DNA from: Acidobacteriota bacterium
GTDB taxonomy: Bacteria; Acidobacteriota; Terriglobia; Terriglobales; Acidobacteriaceae
Assembly (NCBI GenBank): GCA_021792135.1
Contig: JAJYVF010000016.1
Location: 1 to 64,000, forward strand
DNA: 64,000 nucleotides
Direction of reading: 5' to 3'
In this document: one piece after another, positions 17,654-27,367 of the stretch
How the letters are laid out: each line of letters begins with the position of its first letter
Position numbering within the stretch: position 1 is the first letter of the stretch
Program-made: the position numbers and the translations under genes
Notes under the pieces: generated by a model
Told to the model about the DNA's origin: nothing
Database searches by the model: none
The model's input: the letters and a program-made list of their open reading frames with translations, nothing else

Positions 17654-18948
17654 TTCCCATCCTCGGCGGCGGCCTGCCCGGTTCCCTCGATGGACTTCAC
17701 CACCTTCACGCGGGTGCCGTCGTCGAGCCCGTAGGCTCCCACGGCGATCACCTGCTGGCCGGCGGAGACTCCGCTGAGAATCTGGGTTTCGCCGTCACCG
17801 GAGATGCCGGTTTCCACCGGCACCTGATGGGCGATGTTGTCGCTGCCCACCACCATCACGGTCTTGTTTCCGGCATCCGACAGCACGATCGATTCGGACG
17901 GAACCACCAGAGCCTGGGGCACCGTCCGTCCGGCCAGGTTCACGTGCACGGCGGTTCCGGCCCGCAGCTGGCCCTTTGGATTTTCAAGGCGGACCCACAC
18001 CTCGACGGTGGTGCTGCCGGGGTCGAGCGCCGGGCTGATCAGGGTGATTTTGCCGGGAACGGGATGAGGTATGCCGGGGATGTCCACGGCAGCGGCGCCG
18101 CCCTGCCGGAGCATTTGTGTCTGCGACTGCGACAAATGGATTTTGGCGATCAGCGCCGAGGTATCCATGACGGTGATCAGGGGTGTCCCGGGTGCGGCGG
18201 TTTCACCGGCGAAGAGGGGGCGGTCCGTCACCACGCCGCGGATGGGGCTGCGAATCTGCGAGTAACCGAACTGGGCTTCGGCGCCCTCGTATTTGCCGCG
18301 GGCCGATTCGAGCTGCCCCTGAGCGGCCTTCAGAGCGGCAGCGCGGCTCACCTTTTTCATCCCGGCCAGATGCTGGGCGGCGGTGTCATAAGCGGCCTGC
18401 GCCTGCACCAGGGCGGCCTCCGAGGTGTCGAGATCCCGGCCGGAGATCGCTCCCTGCGCAAAGAGATTCTTCCGGCTGGCGACGATCTTCCGGTTCAGGT
18501 CGAGAGTGGCGTGTGCCTGAGCCACATCGAGTTCAGCTTTGCGGTAATCCTCCGGGACCTGTGCCTGTACCGCCGTCTCATAGGCGGCGCTGGCAGCATC
18601 GAAGGCGCCGCGATTGTCCACCACGGCAGCCTCGAGGTCGCTGTTGTCCAGCAGCGCCAGCAACTGGCCGGCTTTTACGCGCGAGCCCCGCTGCACGAAG
18701 AGCTTCTTCACCGGCGCGGCGATCCTGGGCGAGATGGCCGCCTGGGCGAGCGGCGCGAGCACCGCGTCGGCTCTCACGTGCTGGGTGAGGGGCGCAAAGC
18801 GCACGGCCGCCGCCTGAACCTCCACCGCGGTCTGCGGAGGCTGTTCATTCTTCGAGCAGCCGGCAAGCCAGGGGGCGAGCAGGGCGGGCAGCAATGCGGG
18901 CACAGCCATCCTCAGGAGGCGCGCGCGGAGGAGGAACAGGGCATTCAT
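17650..18948 (-). CDS. RND periplasmic adaptor (membrane fusion protein)
   Basis: A 432-aa periplasmic adaptor linking the RND pump to the TolC-like channel. An N-terminal hydrophobic segment ends in LAPWLAGCSKNEQ, where the Cys suits a lipoprotein site. A first barrel-sandwich half follows (VKKLFVQRGSRVKAGQLLALL), then a helical hairpin with ALVQAQAAYDTAAQHLAGMK. The second half is SQIRSPIRGVVTDRPLFAGE, and a beta-barrel and membrane-proximal domain complete the MFP plan. It lies 3 bases after the TolC-like gene and overlaps the pump by 4 bases, so the three are one transcript. Confidence 0.92.
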   Translation of the reverse strand: MNALFLLRARLLRMAVPALLPALLAPWLAGCSKNEQPPQTAVEVQAAAVRFAPLTQHVRADAVLAPLAQAAISPRIAAPVKKLFVQRGSRVKAGQLLALLDNSDLEAAVVDNRGAFDAASAAYETAVQAQVPEDYRKAELDVAQAHATLDLNRKIVASRKNLFAQGAISGRDLDTSEAALVQAQAAYDTAAQHLAGMKKVSRAAALKAAQGQLESARGKYEGAEAQFGYSQIRSPIRGVVTDRPLFAGETAAPGTPLITVMDTSALIAKIHLSQSQTQMLRQGGAAAVDIPGIPHPVPGKITLISPALDPGSTTVEVWVRLENPKGQLRAGTAVHVNLAGRTVPQALVVPSESIVLSDAGNKTVMVVGSDNIAHQVPVETGISGDGETQILSGVSAGQQVIAVGAYGLDDGTRVKVVKSIEGTGQAAAEDGK

Positions 18949-18951
18949 CGT

Positions 18952-20340
18952 TCAGAGCACTCCGGTAAGAGTCTGCAGGTTGGCGCGAGCCACGCGGCTG
19001 CGCAGCCTGCCATCGGCCAGCGCCGTTTCGGCCTGGGCCAGTGCGGTTTCAGCGTCGACCACCTCAAGAGCAAGGGCCTCTCCCGCCTGGTAGCGGAGGC
19101 GGGTGAGGCGCAGGCTTTCGCGCGCGGTGTCCACGCTGATCCGCAGCGACTGGAGCTGATCGCTGGCCACGCGGGCTTCGCTGTAATACTCATTGAGCTG
19201 CGCGATCAGCTGCCGCTGGGTGGTGGTCAGGTTTGCCTGCGCGGCCTTTTGCTTCATCTGGTTCTGCCGCAGGCGGTCGGCGGTGGCAAACCAGTCCCAG
19301 ATGGGAAAGTCGATCGAGACCGAAGCGGAGTACGCCAGGTTCCGGAGACCACCACGGCCATTCACGGCCAGCTCGGGAGCATTGATGCCGTAGGTGTAGT
19401 TCAGCCCGATGCTCGGGAAAAATGCCGCCTCCGAGGCCTGGACGGCGCGATGGGCTGCGTGCAGAGCGGCCAGCGCACTGCGCAGGTCCGGATTATTGTG
19501 CGAAGCAGTTGCTGCCACAGCCGAGCGGTCCGGGAGGGGAGCCGGGGCCTGATTTTCGTCCGCCAGCCTGTAGGGGGTCCGCGGATCGGGGAAGAGCAGC
19601 ACGCCCAGATCGAGGCGGGCCCTTTCGGCGGCCAGTTGCGCATCAGCCCAGGCTCGCTGGCGCTGCTGATATTCGAGCTGAGCCTTGACCACATCCGCGC
19701 GGGCGACTTCCCGCCCGGCCTGCAGTTCCTGGGTAAGCTTCAGGAAACCGGCAGATTCATCGAGCGCGCTTTTCGCCACCCGCTCCTTTTCCGCGGTATC
19801 GACGACGCCGAAATAAGCAGCGACGACGCGGGCCACCAGGTCGCGCCGCGCCGATTCCAGATCGGCGCCGGCCTGTTCGGAGAGGGAGCGCGCGCGGCGA
19901 TAATTGGCCACATTGACGGCGCTGATGCTCTGGTTGACGAGAATCTGCGCCCAGTATTCATGAATGGAGTCGTTGGCCACGAAGGCCGGCAGGATCTGCA
20001 GGCCGGGAGGAGCGTCTTTGCTGACGAAGCCGCTGGGCTGGGTATAGACGTAGATCCCGCTGGCGGTTGCGTTTGGCAGCAGCGCGCCGCGCGCAATCGA
20101 AGCATCGAGCCGCGCCGATCCTCGATTCGCTACCGCCGTGGCAAAGAGCGGGTCGTTGCGCACAGCCGCCGCAATCGCCTGCTGCAGGGTGAAGGCGGTG
20201 GCGGCGGAGGCCGGTTGGGCAGCCGGCGCCGTGGCTGGAGCCGGGGCATCCGGCAGTGCATCCGCGCGGGCGGCGCAGAGGAACAGGAACACGGCGCAAG
20301 AGCAGACCGCGGTCTTCGCCGAAAGGCCGAACAGAGCCAT
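18952..20340 (-). CDS. TolC family outer membrane efflux channel
   Basis: A 462-aa outer-membrane channel, first gene of the efflux operon. After a signal peptide (CSCAVFLFLCAARADA) come two similar helical repeats with heptad patterns, including FTLQQAIAAAVRNDPLFATA and LRLTRLRYQAGEALALEVVD, which are typical of TolC/CusC-like proteins. I placed the start at the ATG 20340; a TTG six codons earlier (20358) is possible, and neither has a strong ribosome site. The adaptor gene follows after 3 bases. Export of an unknown compound from the cell is inferred from the complete tripartite set. Confidence 0.9.
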   Translation of the reverse strand: MALFGLSAKTAVCSCAVFLFLCAARADALPDAPAPATAPAAQPASAATAFTLQQAIAAAVRNDPLFATAVANRGSARLDASIARGALLPNATASGIYVYTQPSGFVSKDAPPGLQILPAFVANDSIHEYWAQILVNQSISAVNVANYRRARSLSEQAGADLESARRDLVARVVAAYFGVVDTAEKERVAKSALDESAGFLKLTQELQAGREVARADVVKAQLEYQQRQRAWADAQLAAERARLDLGVLLFPDPRTPYRLADENQAPAPLPDRSAVAATASHNNPDLRSALAALHAAHRAVQASEAAFFPSIGLNYTYGINAPELAVNGRGGLRNLAYSASVSIDFPIWDWFATADRLRQNQMKQKAAQANLTTTQRQLIAQLNEYYSEARVASDQLQSLRISVDTARESLRLTRLRYQAGEALALEVVDAETALAQAETALADGRLRSRVARANLQTLTGVL

Positions 20341-20401
20341 ACCCAAGCAGGATAACAATGGGAAAATGAAGAGTCCCTGAAGGCGGGAATCCCGCGCCGG
20401 C

Positions 20402-21169
20402 TCAGCGCAGCTTCTGCTCGCTCATCAGCTGGGCAAAGCCGGGGCTGGCGCGCAGGGAAGCGAGGGTCCGATCCTCCATCAGCTTCTTCCTGTCAACGAA
20501 GCCTTCGTTCAGCGCCTTGCGCAGATAGTCGAGAGCCACGTCGATATGGCCTGTCTGCGCAAAGAGTTTGGCGAGGCAGAAATCCTGCTGGGCGCGCTCG
20601 CTGGCGGGCAGATCCTCGCTCACCAGCTGCAGCGAGTCGGCGGTAAAGACTCTGGGGTCCAGCATGAAGGCGGTCCGATAGGCCTCGATGCCCTGCTCCG
20701 GCTTGTGCTCGGCGAAATAAGCTGTTCCGAGGTTGCTGAAGATGGCCGCCGATCCGGGATTGAGCTTGATGGCCTTGCGGTAGAGCTTCACCGCCTTGCG
20801 ATAATTCTTCTTTGCATAGAAGACCGCGCCCAGGTTATTCAGGGCTTCAGGGAATTTGGGCCGGAGACGCAGTGCGCGTTCATAATCACGTTTCGCCACA
20901 TTCATCGCGAACATGTGATGGTAGGCGAGGCCGATCTTGTTCCAGATGACGGCCGACCCTGGGGCTTCCTGGTAGGCTTCGATGGCGGCGATATATTGCT
21001 GGCGGGCCATGAGGAGATCGCCGCGGACCTCCGGCGAGAGCGGCTTCTCCGCGGAAGCAGAGGATGCGGAAGGAAGCTGGGCAGGGAGGGCAAGCGCAGG
21101 GATTCCCACGAAGGCGGCCAGGGCCGCCGCGAGAGCAATTCGCCATGCCTGGGGAGACCAGCGAATCAT
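20402..21169 (-). CDS. TPR-repeat protein, probably exported
   Basis: A 255-aa protein with a signal peptide or anchor (IALAAALAAFVGIPALALPA) and at least three tetratricopeptide repeats at about residues 80-190. These are seen as WNKIGLAYHHMFAMNVAKRD, ALNNLGAVFYAKKNYRKAVK and IFSNLGTAYFAEHKPEQGIE. TPRs mediate protein contacts in the periplasm or at the membrane; no enzymatic domain is present. The ATG at 21169 has GGGAGG five bases upstream; a GTG five codons earlier is less likely. It reads in the same direction as the efflux operon, with 61 bases before the TolC-like start, so cotranscription is possible. Confidence 0.8.
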   Translation of the reverse strand: MIRWSPQAWRIALAAALAAFVGIPALALPAQLPSASSASAEKPLSPEVRGDLLMARQQYIAAIEAYQEAPGSAVIWNKIGLAYHHMFAMNVAKRDYERALRLRPKFPEALNNLGAVFYAKKNYRKAVKLYRKAIKLNPGSAAIFSNLGTAYFAEHKPEQGIEAYRTAFMLDPRVFTADSLQLVSEDLPASERAQQDFCLAKLFAQTGHIDVALDYLRKALNEGFVDRKKLMEDRTLASLRASPGFAQLMSEQKLR

Positions 21170-21266
21170 AACGCCTCCCGCCACGGAGGACTAAGTGCCC
21201 TACATCATGACTCCAAATGCCCCTGAAAGGAAAGGGGAGAATTTGACGCAGCTAAAAGGTCGCGCC

Positions 21267-22391
21267 TCACCAGACCGGCGGCGGCTGCGGCAGCAGGGGA
21301 GGAACCACGGGCGCCAGAGGAGCGGCCGCGGTCTGTTCCGGAGGCTCAAGACGGTTCCCAAGCTCCTGATAATACGAACCATAGAAATAGATGGCATAGC
21401 ACTGTCTGAAGATGGCCAGGACCCCACAGGCGGCGATCATGGCCAGCAGCCAGAGGCCCAGCAGGAGCGTGGCGGCAGCCGCGCAATACAGGATGAAAGC
21501 GAGCGCCGCGGCGCCGCCGAGGTGCCACAGCGCGCCGTACAGGATGAATCCAAGGCCGGCAGCGGCAGCGGCGGCAGCGCCGAGAAGCAGCAGCACGGCG
21601 AGCATCCCGGCGCAGGTCAGCCCGATCTCCAGCGCGAAGCGCAGGAGCAGGTAGCCCACGACGCTCCAGAACCGGTCGCGCAGCAGACGGAACAGGTGAC
21701 CAAAAGCCGACTGCAGGGGAGCGTCATCCAGCGCCATCGGCGGCAGCAGGAAGTCCTGGGCGATGGCATCGGCAAAGGTTGCCGTCCCTTCGAGGACGAA
21801 GAGAATCCCGTAAACGGGCAGGATGTGCGCGAAGACCACCGCGGGACTGGCATTGATCTGCTGGAGTGTCATGCCCCGGATGGCGGCGATGAAGCGCAGG
21901 AACAGCGGCCCGGCCGTGGAAGCCGCCAGCAGCAGGAGCGCCAGGGTGACCAGCACCATCAGGCCCAGATAGCGCCAGGACTGGGCGCCGTAAGCCGACC
22001 ATGCCGCGGCCACCTGCCCTCGCCGGCCGACGACCAGATCGAAGAGCGTAAAGCGCAGCCGGCACCACAGCCAGGCCAGCAGGAGCGAAAGCGCCAGGGC
22101 GGCCACCGCGGCCATCACAGACGCCGTCAGCAGGAGCGCCCCCGCTGCCGGCGCAGCCATCCACTCCGAATGCCAGATGCGCCCGGTGAGCGCCAGCATC
22201 GTGAAACTCAGCCCCAGCCCGGCGCAGGCCAGGGTGGATCCATAGAAACCAGGATTGGTGAACGCGCCAACGGCAGCCATCTTCAGGAAGAATCCGAAGC
22301 GGAACGTCCCCGGCTGGGCCGGTGGGGTCAGGACGGTGGGGATACGGCTGAAGGCCGGGACAACAGCATCGACCGGCGACAGGGGTTTCAT
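21267..22391 (-). CDS. Polytopic membrane protein, unknown function
   Basis: A 374-aa integral membrane protein with about six to eight hydrophobic segments, for example LLLTASVMAAVAALALSLLL, LGLMVLVTLALLLLAAS and ALAFILYCAAAATLLLGLWL. A late YFYGSYYQELGNRLEPPEQT leads to a proline-rich cytoplasmic or periplasmic tail ending PPLLPQPPPVW. The layout resembles uncharacterised membrane proteins that sit with TPR or secretion genes, and it follows the TPR gene's upstream region on the same strand. I do not recognise a family with a known role. Confidence 0.75.
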   Translation of the reverse strand: MKPLSPVDAVVPAFSRIPTVLTPPAQPGTFRFGFFLKMAAVGAFTNPGFYGSTLACAGLGLSFTMLALTGRIWHSEWMAAPAAGALLLTASVMAAVAALALSLLLAWLWCRLRFTLFDLVVGRRGQVAAAWSAYGAQSWRYLGLMVLVTLALLLLAASTAGPLFLRFIAAIRGMTLQQINASPAVVFAHILPVYGILFVLEGTATFADAIAQDFLLPPMALDDAPLQSAFGHLFRLLRDRFWSVVGYLLLRFALEIGLTCAGMLAVLLLLGAAAAAAAGLGFILYGALWHLGGAAALAFILYCAAAATLLLGLWLLAMIAACGVLAIFRQCYAIYFYGSYYQELGNRLEPPEQTAAAPLAPVVPPLLPQPPPVW

Positions 22392-22555
22392 GGCGGCGCG
22401 GACCTCGACCCCGGAAGTTGCGAACGAGCATACACCAATCTATGTCCGCGGCATCCCGCCACTTAACGATCGGGGGGCGTGCCGAAAGGGAGGAGCCTTC
22501 TGTTTAGAGGTGGGGCGACCTCATTAAGATGGATCGTTGTCCCGGGAGATTCTCC

Positions 22556-23647
22556 ATGCCACGACTCCTGTGCTGTCTGCTCCCTGTCTTGCTCGCCTCG
22601 ATTGCCGGGGCGGGCGCCCAAACCTACCCGCCCATGCACTGGCCCGTCCGGGACGGCATGTACACGATCCGGAATTTTCGTTTCGACACGGGCGAAGTTC
22701 TGCCCGATTTGCGGCTCCATTACCTGGTGCTGGGGCAGCCGCACCGCGATGCTGCCGGGCACACCGACAATGCCGTTCTGCTCCTGCACGGAACCGGGGG
22801 CAACGCACATTCTCTGCTGAACCCGGTCTTCTCCGAGGTGCTTTTCGGTCCGGGGCAGCCGCTGGATATCACGAAGTACTTCATCATCCTTCCCGACGAT
22901 ATCGGCCACGGCGAATCCTCGAAGCCGTCGGACGGGATGCGGATGCGCTTTCCCCACTACGATTACGACGACATGGTGCGTTCGCAGCACACGATGCTGA
23001 CGGAGGGGTTGCACGTGGATCATCTGCGGCTGATCCTCGGGACGTCGATGGGCTGCATGCAGACCTTTCTGTGGGGCGAGACGTACGCGCATTTTTCCGA
23101 TGCGCTGATGCCCCTCGCCTGCCTGCCGGTGGAGATTGCCGGCCGGAACCGGATGTGGCGGTATATGGCGATGCAGATGATCCGGGACGATCCGGCCTGG
23201 GAAAACGGCAACTACAGCGCGGAACCGGTGGAGGGGCTGCGGGGCGCCAACGATCTGCTGATCATTGCGGGATCGGCACCGCTCCACATGCAGCAGGATT
23301 TCCCGACGCGGACGCAGGCCGAGAGCTGGGTGAACAAGACGCTCGACCGGATGATCGCGCACACGGACGCCGACGACTTCCTTTATTACTTCGACGCGTC
23401 GCGCAACTACAATCCCGAGCCGAAACTGTCGGGCATTACGGCGCCGGTGCTGTGGATCAACTCCGCCGACGATTTCATCAATCCGCCGGAGCTGGGGATC
23501 GCTCAGAAGCTGGTGACGCGGATGCGTCACGGGAGATTCGTTCTTCTGCCCATTTCCGAACAGACGTACGGCCACGGCACACACACGCACGCCGCCGCCT
23601 GGAAGAATTACATGGTTGAATTTCTGCAGGAGACGGAAAGGAAATAG
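22556..23647 (+). CDS. Secreted alpha/beta-fold hydrolase (homoserine acetyltransferase-like)
   Basis: A 363-aa alpha/beta hydrolase with a signal peptide (LLCCLLPVLLASIAGAGAQ). The oxyanion region is LLLHGTGGNAHS and the nucleophile elbow is LILGTSMGCMQ with Ser. The catalytic Asp is likely in LWINSADDFINPPE, and the His is in the late TYGHGTHTHAA segment. The family is that of MetX-like acyltransferases and hydrolases; the signal peptide argues against homoserine acetylation and for an envelope esterase or peptidase. The ATG at 22556 is preceded by GGGAG; an in-frame ATG at 22529 would spoil the signal peptide. Confidence 0.85.
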   Translation: MPRLLCCLLPVLLASIAGAGAQTYPPMHWPVRDGMYTIRNFRFDTGEVLPDLRLHYLVLGQPHRDAAGHTDNAVLLLHGTGGNAHSLLNPVFSEVLFGPGQPLDITKYFIILPDDIGHGESSKPSDGMRMRFPHYDYDDMVRSQHTMLTEGLHVDHLRLILGTSMGCMQTFLWGETYAHFSDALMPLACLPVEIAGRNRMWRYMAMQMIRDDPAWENGNYSAEPVEGLRGANDLLIIAGSAPLHMQQDFPTRTQAESWVNKTLDRMIAHTDADDFLYYFDASRNYNPEPKLSGITAPVLWINSADDFINPPELGIAQKLVTRMRHGRFVLLPISEQTYGHGTHTHAAAWKNYMVEFLQETERK

Positions 23648-23762
23648 CGGGCGGGCCGGGAGGGGCTGCTGCGGGGCCTGGCGGCGAGAGGCGGGAGCGA
23701 CTGCGCCGGCTGGGGGGAGCAGCGTGGTATTGTCTCCTTATTCGAAAAGCGGGGAGGGCGGA

Positions 23763-25277
23763 ATGCGGGTTGCGCTTCGGCATCTGATGGGGGCGGCATG
23801 GGTCCTGGCAGGCAGCATGGTCTGGGGTCAGGCCGGGGGAGCGCATGGGCAAGATCCGCGTCTGGCGGGCGCCTATAGCTTTCAGCGCGGTGGCTGGACC
23901 TATGTTCACCTGCAGGGGTCGCCGGAGCAGGTCGGCTTTCAGCACGGCTATCTGCTGGGGCCGGAGATCGCCGATGCCATTCACGTCTTCGAGGTCGAGG
24001 ATCTTCACTCGACCCACCGCGACTGGCAGTTCTTCCGGGACGCGGCGAAGAACATGTTCTGGCCTCATATCGATGCTGAATACCGGGCGGAGCTGAAGGG
24101 GATTGCCGAGGGGGCGCAGGCGCGCGGGGTCCACGTGGACGTCTGGGATATCGTGGCCGAAAACGGGACGATGGAGCTTTCGGAATATTACGTGCCGTGG
24201 CTGAACAAGAAGCAGCACGCGGAGAATGCGCCCGTCATTCATGCGCCGGGCCGGTGCAGTGCGTTCATCGCGACAGGCAGCTACACGAAGGGCGGGCAAA
24301 TCGTGATTGCCCACAATAACTGGTCGTCGTATGCCGAGGGCTCACGGTGGACCATCATGTTCGATATCGAGCCCGCAGAAGGGCACCGCATCCTGCAGGA
24401 CGGCGTGCCGGGGATGATCACCAGCAATGACGACTTTGGGATCAACGACGCCGGCATCATGGTGACGGAGACGACGATGAGCGGCTTCGAGGGCTGGAAT
24501 CCGAACGGGGTTCCGGAGTTCGTTCGCTCGCGGCGCGCGCTGCAGTACGCCAGCAGCATCGACGAATACGTCGCCAGCATGATCCGCGGCGATAACGGGG
24601 GCTACGCCAACGACTGGCTCATCGGCGATCGCAAGACGGGAGAAATCGCCTACCTCGAGCTGGGTCTCAGGCATACGCCGGTGTGGCGCAAGAAGGACGG
24701 CTACTTTGCGAGCTCGAATTTCCCGCGCGATCCGGCGGTGATCAAGGATGAGACGGAGGGCTACAGCTCGAAGGACCTGGCCAGTTCTCCGAACGCGCGC
24801 CGCATTCGCTGGGACGAGCTGATGAAGGAGTACAAGGGGCGCATTGACGTTGAACTCGCGGAGCAGTTTCTCGCCGATCACGAAGATACCTGGACGCATC
24901 AGGTGAATGCGGATCAGCGAACGCTGTGCGGGCACGTGGACACGGCCAGGGCCGGCGTTCCCATCTGGGACTGGGGCCCGTACTATCCGGGCGGAGCGGT
25001 GCAGGGCAAAGTGACCGACAGCGAGCTGGCCGCGCACATGACCATCGTTGCCCGCGCCGGGCATCCGTGCGGCGAGGACTTTCTGGCGAAGCCGTTTCTG
25101 GCGGCCCACCCGGAATACTCGTGGCAGGCCCCGATTCTGCGGGATATGAAATCGGGCCCGTGGACGAAATTCTTCTCGGGTGAAACGGCCCAGCGGGCAA
25201 GCATGGCCGCGGCGGAGCAGGGCCGCCAGGGCGGCCGGGGTTCCATCCGGACGGGAGTGTTGCCAGGCGAAGAATAG
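23763..25277 (+). CDS. Secreted Ntn-hydrolase, C45/phospholipase B-like
   Basis: A 504-aa exported protein of the C45/LAMA-like N-terminal nucleophile hydrolases, which cleave amide bonds of acyl-amino compounds or phospholipids. The leader ends at VWGQAGGAHGQD. The sequence GRCSAFIATGSYTKGGQIV, with IAHNNW following, supplies the probable nucleophile Cys about 160 residues in, freed by self-cleavage in relatives. Later motifs NDDFGINDAGIMVTETTM and NDWLIGDRKTGEIAYLELG match the family core. The start at 23763 has GGGGAGGGCGGA directly upstream. It follows the alpha/beta hydrolase by 115 bases on the same strand. The substrate is unknown. Confidence 0.82.
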   Translation: MRVALRHLMGAAWVLAGSMVWGQAGGAHGQDPRLAGAYSFQRGGWTYVHLQGSPEQVGFQHGYLLGPEIADAIHVFEVEDLHSTHRDWQFFRDAAKNMFWPHIDAEYRAELKGIAEGAQARGVHVDVWDIVAENGTMELSEYYVPWLNKKQHAENAPVIHAPGRCSAFIATGSYTKGGQIVIAHNNWSSYAEGSRWTIMFDIEPAEGHRILQDGVPGMITSNDDFGINDAGIMVTETTMSGFEGWNPNGVPEFVRSRRALQYASSIDEYVASMIRGDNGGYANDWLIGDRKTGEIAYLELGLRHTPVWRKKDGYFASSNFPRDPAVIKDETEGYSSKDLASSPNARRIRWDELMKEYKGRIDVELAEQFLADHEDTWTHQVNADQRTLCGHVDTARAGVPIWDWGPYYPGGAVQGKVTDSELAAHMTIVARAGHPCGEDFLAKPFLAAHPEYSWQAPILRDMKSGPWTKFFSGETAQRASMAAAEQGRQGGRGSIRTGVLPGEE

Positions 25278-25970
25278 GCATCGGTCCGATGATTCCGCGG
25301 ACATGAAACCGCAATCCTCGGCGCGGAGGGCCTTCGCCGGTTCATTCTGCGCCGAGGCGCGACGGTTCCTCGTGCATCGCCGATACGCCACGCGGCATCA
25401 TGGACCGACGCCGGGCGTGCGTTCTCTTCTTGACTCGGGACGTCAGGACAGGGATACTTCGTTTAACGAGGATCCGACAGATCGCCAGTCGGATCCGCAG
25501 CTCCGGTTTTTCCCCAATGTTGCGCGATGGAACCGTACGCCCGTCGGGCTGCGCTGGACATATTGCCGGTACGATGCTGGCGTTCGGCTGCAGGGAAAGG
25601 CGAGTGCGGGAGCCCTCCCCCATAGACGCAGTCGCTACCTTTCCGTAATCTCTGCCGGGCGTACGGTTCCGCAGAGCGGGTTGATTTCCGAGGGGTGACC
25701 AATGGTGACGAGCTGGGCCAGTTCCCTCCGCAATAAGCTTCTCGATGATTGGGGCGGGAGTCATGCCTGCGGATTCGCGATGATGGCGGAAGAGGCCGAC
25801 GGGAGTGGGCATTTTCAACCGGCCCTGCGCCTCGCCGGCTGTGCCGCGTCTGTTTGCGGGCGTATGACTCCGGGGCGGGACGTACGGGGAGCCCAAGCTG
25901 TCTCCAAACGGCTGCCGGTCCGCGAATTCGCGGAGAGGACGACGAGCAGGAGAGGGCTGGGATCCTGCAG
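25278..25970. other. Gene-free region with a 15-bp perfect inverted repeat
   Basis: No reading frame here looks like a known protein. The arms GGAACCGTACGCCCG (25529-25543) and CGGGCGTACGGTTCC (25656-25670) are exact reverse complements separated by 112 bases. No transposase-like translation lies between them. The rest up to the receiver-GGDEF gene is unassigned and probably contains its promoter. Confidence 0.55.
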
Positions 25971-27089
25971 ATGAGTATCGGGCAGCAGCCTCCGATTCCA
26001 CTCCCGCCTGCTCCTTATGCCAGCGAAGCAGAGAAGCAGGTCGTTTCGATTGCCCCTGGAGTCGAAGAGGGGCGACGTCCACGGGTGCTCCTTGTGGAGG
26101 ATGACCCGGTAAGCCGAAATCTACTGGACCACCTGCTGAAGGACTGGGGCTATTCCACCATCCTGGCCGCTGACGGCGGGGAAGCGTGGGAGATTCTGGC
26201 CGGAGACCGCAGTCCTGAGATCGTCATCACCGACTGGATGATGCCGGGCATGGACGGGATCGAGTTGTGTCGAAGGCTGCGCGAATCTTCACGCTATTGC
26301 TATCACTATCTGCTGATCATCTCCAGCCGCGGAGAAAGGGAAGATATCGCGCAGGCCCTGGCTTCGGGAGCGGATGGCTATCTGACCAAACCCGTGGACC
26401 CCGGGGAACTGGAGGCACGGCTGACGGCGGCAAGCCGGATGCTGCGGTTTCAGAATGAGCTCATCCATGCGCGGGAGCAGCTTCGAGTGCAGGCTACCCG
26501 AGACGCCCTCACCGGGCTCTGGAATCGTACAGCTTTCCTCGATCTGCTGGAGGTGGAACTCGAGCGTGCCGAACGCTCGCAGCTGGAAACCGGCCTGCTG
26601 CTGGTGGATGTGGATCACTTCAAATCGATCAACGATACGCTGGGGCATCCTGCGGGCGACGTCGTTCTGCAGGAGACGTCGCGGCGGCTCAGGCATGCGG
26701 TCCGCAGCTGCGATTTCGCCGGGCGATTTGGAGGGGACGAATTCTGTATTGCGCTGCCGCAGTTTCACTCCCGGCAACTGCGCAGGCGGGTGGAGGCCAT
26801 TCGCCTGGCGGTCACCCGCGAGCCGATGCGGGTGGGCAATACGTCCATCAGCGTGACGCTCAGCATCGGCGCGATCGTGGCAGAAGGCCACCGGCGGTCC
26901 ACGTCACAGCTCATCGCCGCTGCCGATGTGGCGCTTTACAGCGCCAAGAATGCCGGCCGGGACCGCAGCGTCTGCTGCATCCCGCCGCACATTGAAGGGA
27001 CACAACCAGGCACGGTGCCGCGCCAGTGTGCTGAGCGCTGCAACCCTGGTCCGACGACCCTTTGCATCCTGCCCGATCAGAAGACATAA
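25971..27089 (+). CDS. PleD-like response regulator with GGDEF diguanylate cyclase domain
   Basis: A 372-aa cytoplasmic protein that should make cyclic di-GMP when phosphorylated. A CheY-like receiver (about residues 35-155) has VLLVEDDPVSRN, the phospho-acceptor Asp in ITDWMMPGMDG, and the switch Lys in GYLTKPVDP. A short helix joins it to the GGDEF domain (about 175-340) with DALTGLWNRTAF, LLLVDVDHFKSIND and an intact FGGDEF. RSCD five residues before GGDEF is a product-inhibition I-site. The ATG at 25971 begins a low-complexity Pro-rich leader; its ribosome site is weak. No partner kinase is adjacent. Confidence 0.92.
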   Translation: MSIGQQPPIPLPPAPYASEAEKQVVSIAPGVEEGRRPRVLLVEDDPVSRNLLDHLLKDWGYSTILAADGGEAWEILAGDRSPEIVITDWMMPGMDGIELCRRLRESSRYCYHYLLIISSRGEREDIAQALASGADGYLTKPVDPGELEARLTAASRMLRFQNELIHAREQLRVQATRDALTGLWNRTAFLDLLEVELERAERSQLETGLLLVDVDHFKSINDTLGHPAGDVVLQETSRRLRHAVRSCDFAGRFGGDEFCIALPQFHSRQLRRRVEAIRLAVTREPMRVGNTSISVTLSIGAIVAEGHRRSTSQLIAAADVALYSAKNAGRDRSVCCIPPHIEGTQPGTVPRQCAERCNPGPTTLCILPDQKT

Positions 27090-27367
27090 ACGATGGGCGG
27101 AGGCCTGCGGAAGCCGGCCAGGAAACGGCAGCCTGGCGGAGTTGGGCAACCCGCCGGGATGGCGTCGAGGGAGTGGAGCCGGCTCCTGCAAACGCCGGGT
27201 GTGCGGCCAGGGGCATCCGCAGCAACTGGATGGGACGGGGCAGGTTCGCCGGGAGGAACGGGAAGAGCCGCTCCGGCGGATGAGGCAGCTCGGGCGCGAA
27301 TTCCGCAGCTTGCAGAGGACCCGGATGGGGAGAGTTGAGGCGCGGCATATCCGCATCCCGACCCGGT

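Noticed and set aside
15302-17734. An 810-codon plus-strand frame opposite the RND pump.
   Set aside because: Antisense of a clearly identified RND permease; the composition (Gly, Asp, Gln, Val, His) is that of shadow frames and no domain is seen.
17827-20355. An 842-codon plus-strand frame opposite the adaptor and TolC-like genes.
   Set aside because: Crosses two real genes on the other strand and has no recognisable motif.
25342-26082. A 246-codon minus-strand frame across the gene-free region.
   Set aside because: No recognisable domain, no good start, and it runs into the leader of the receiver-GGDEF gene.
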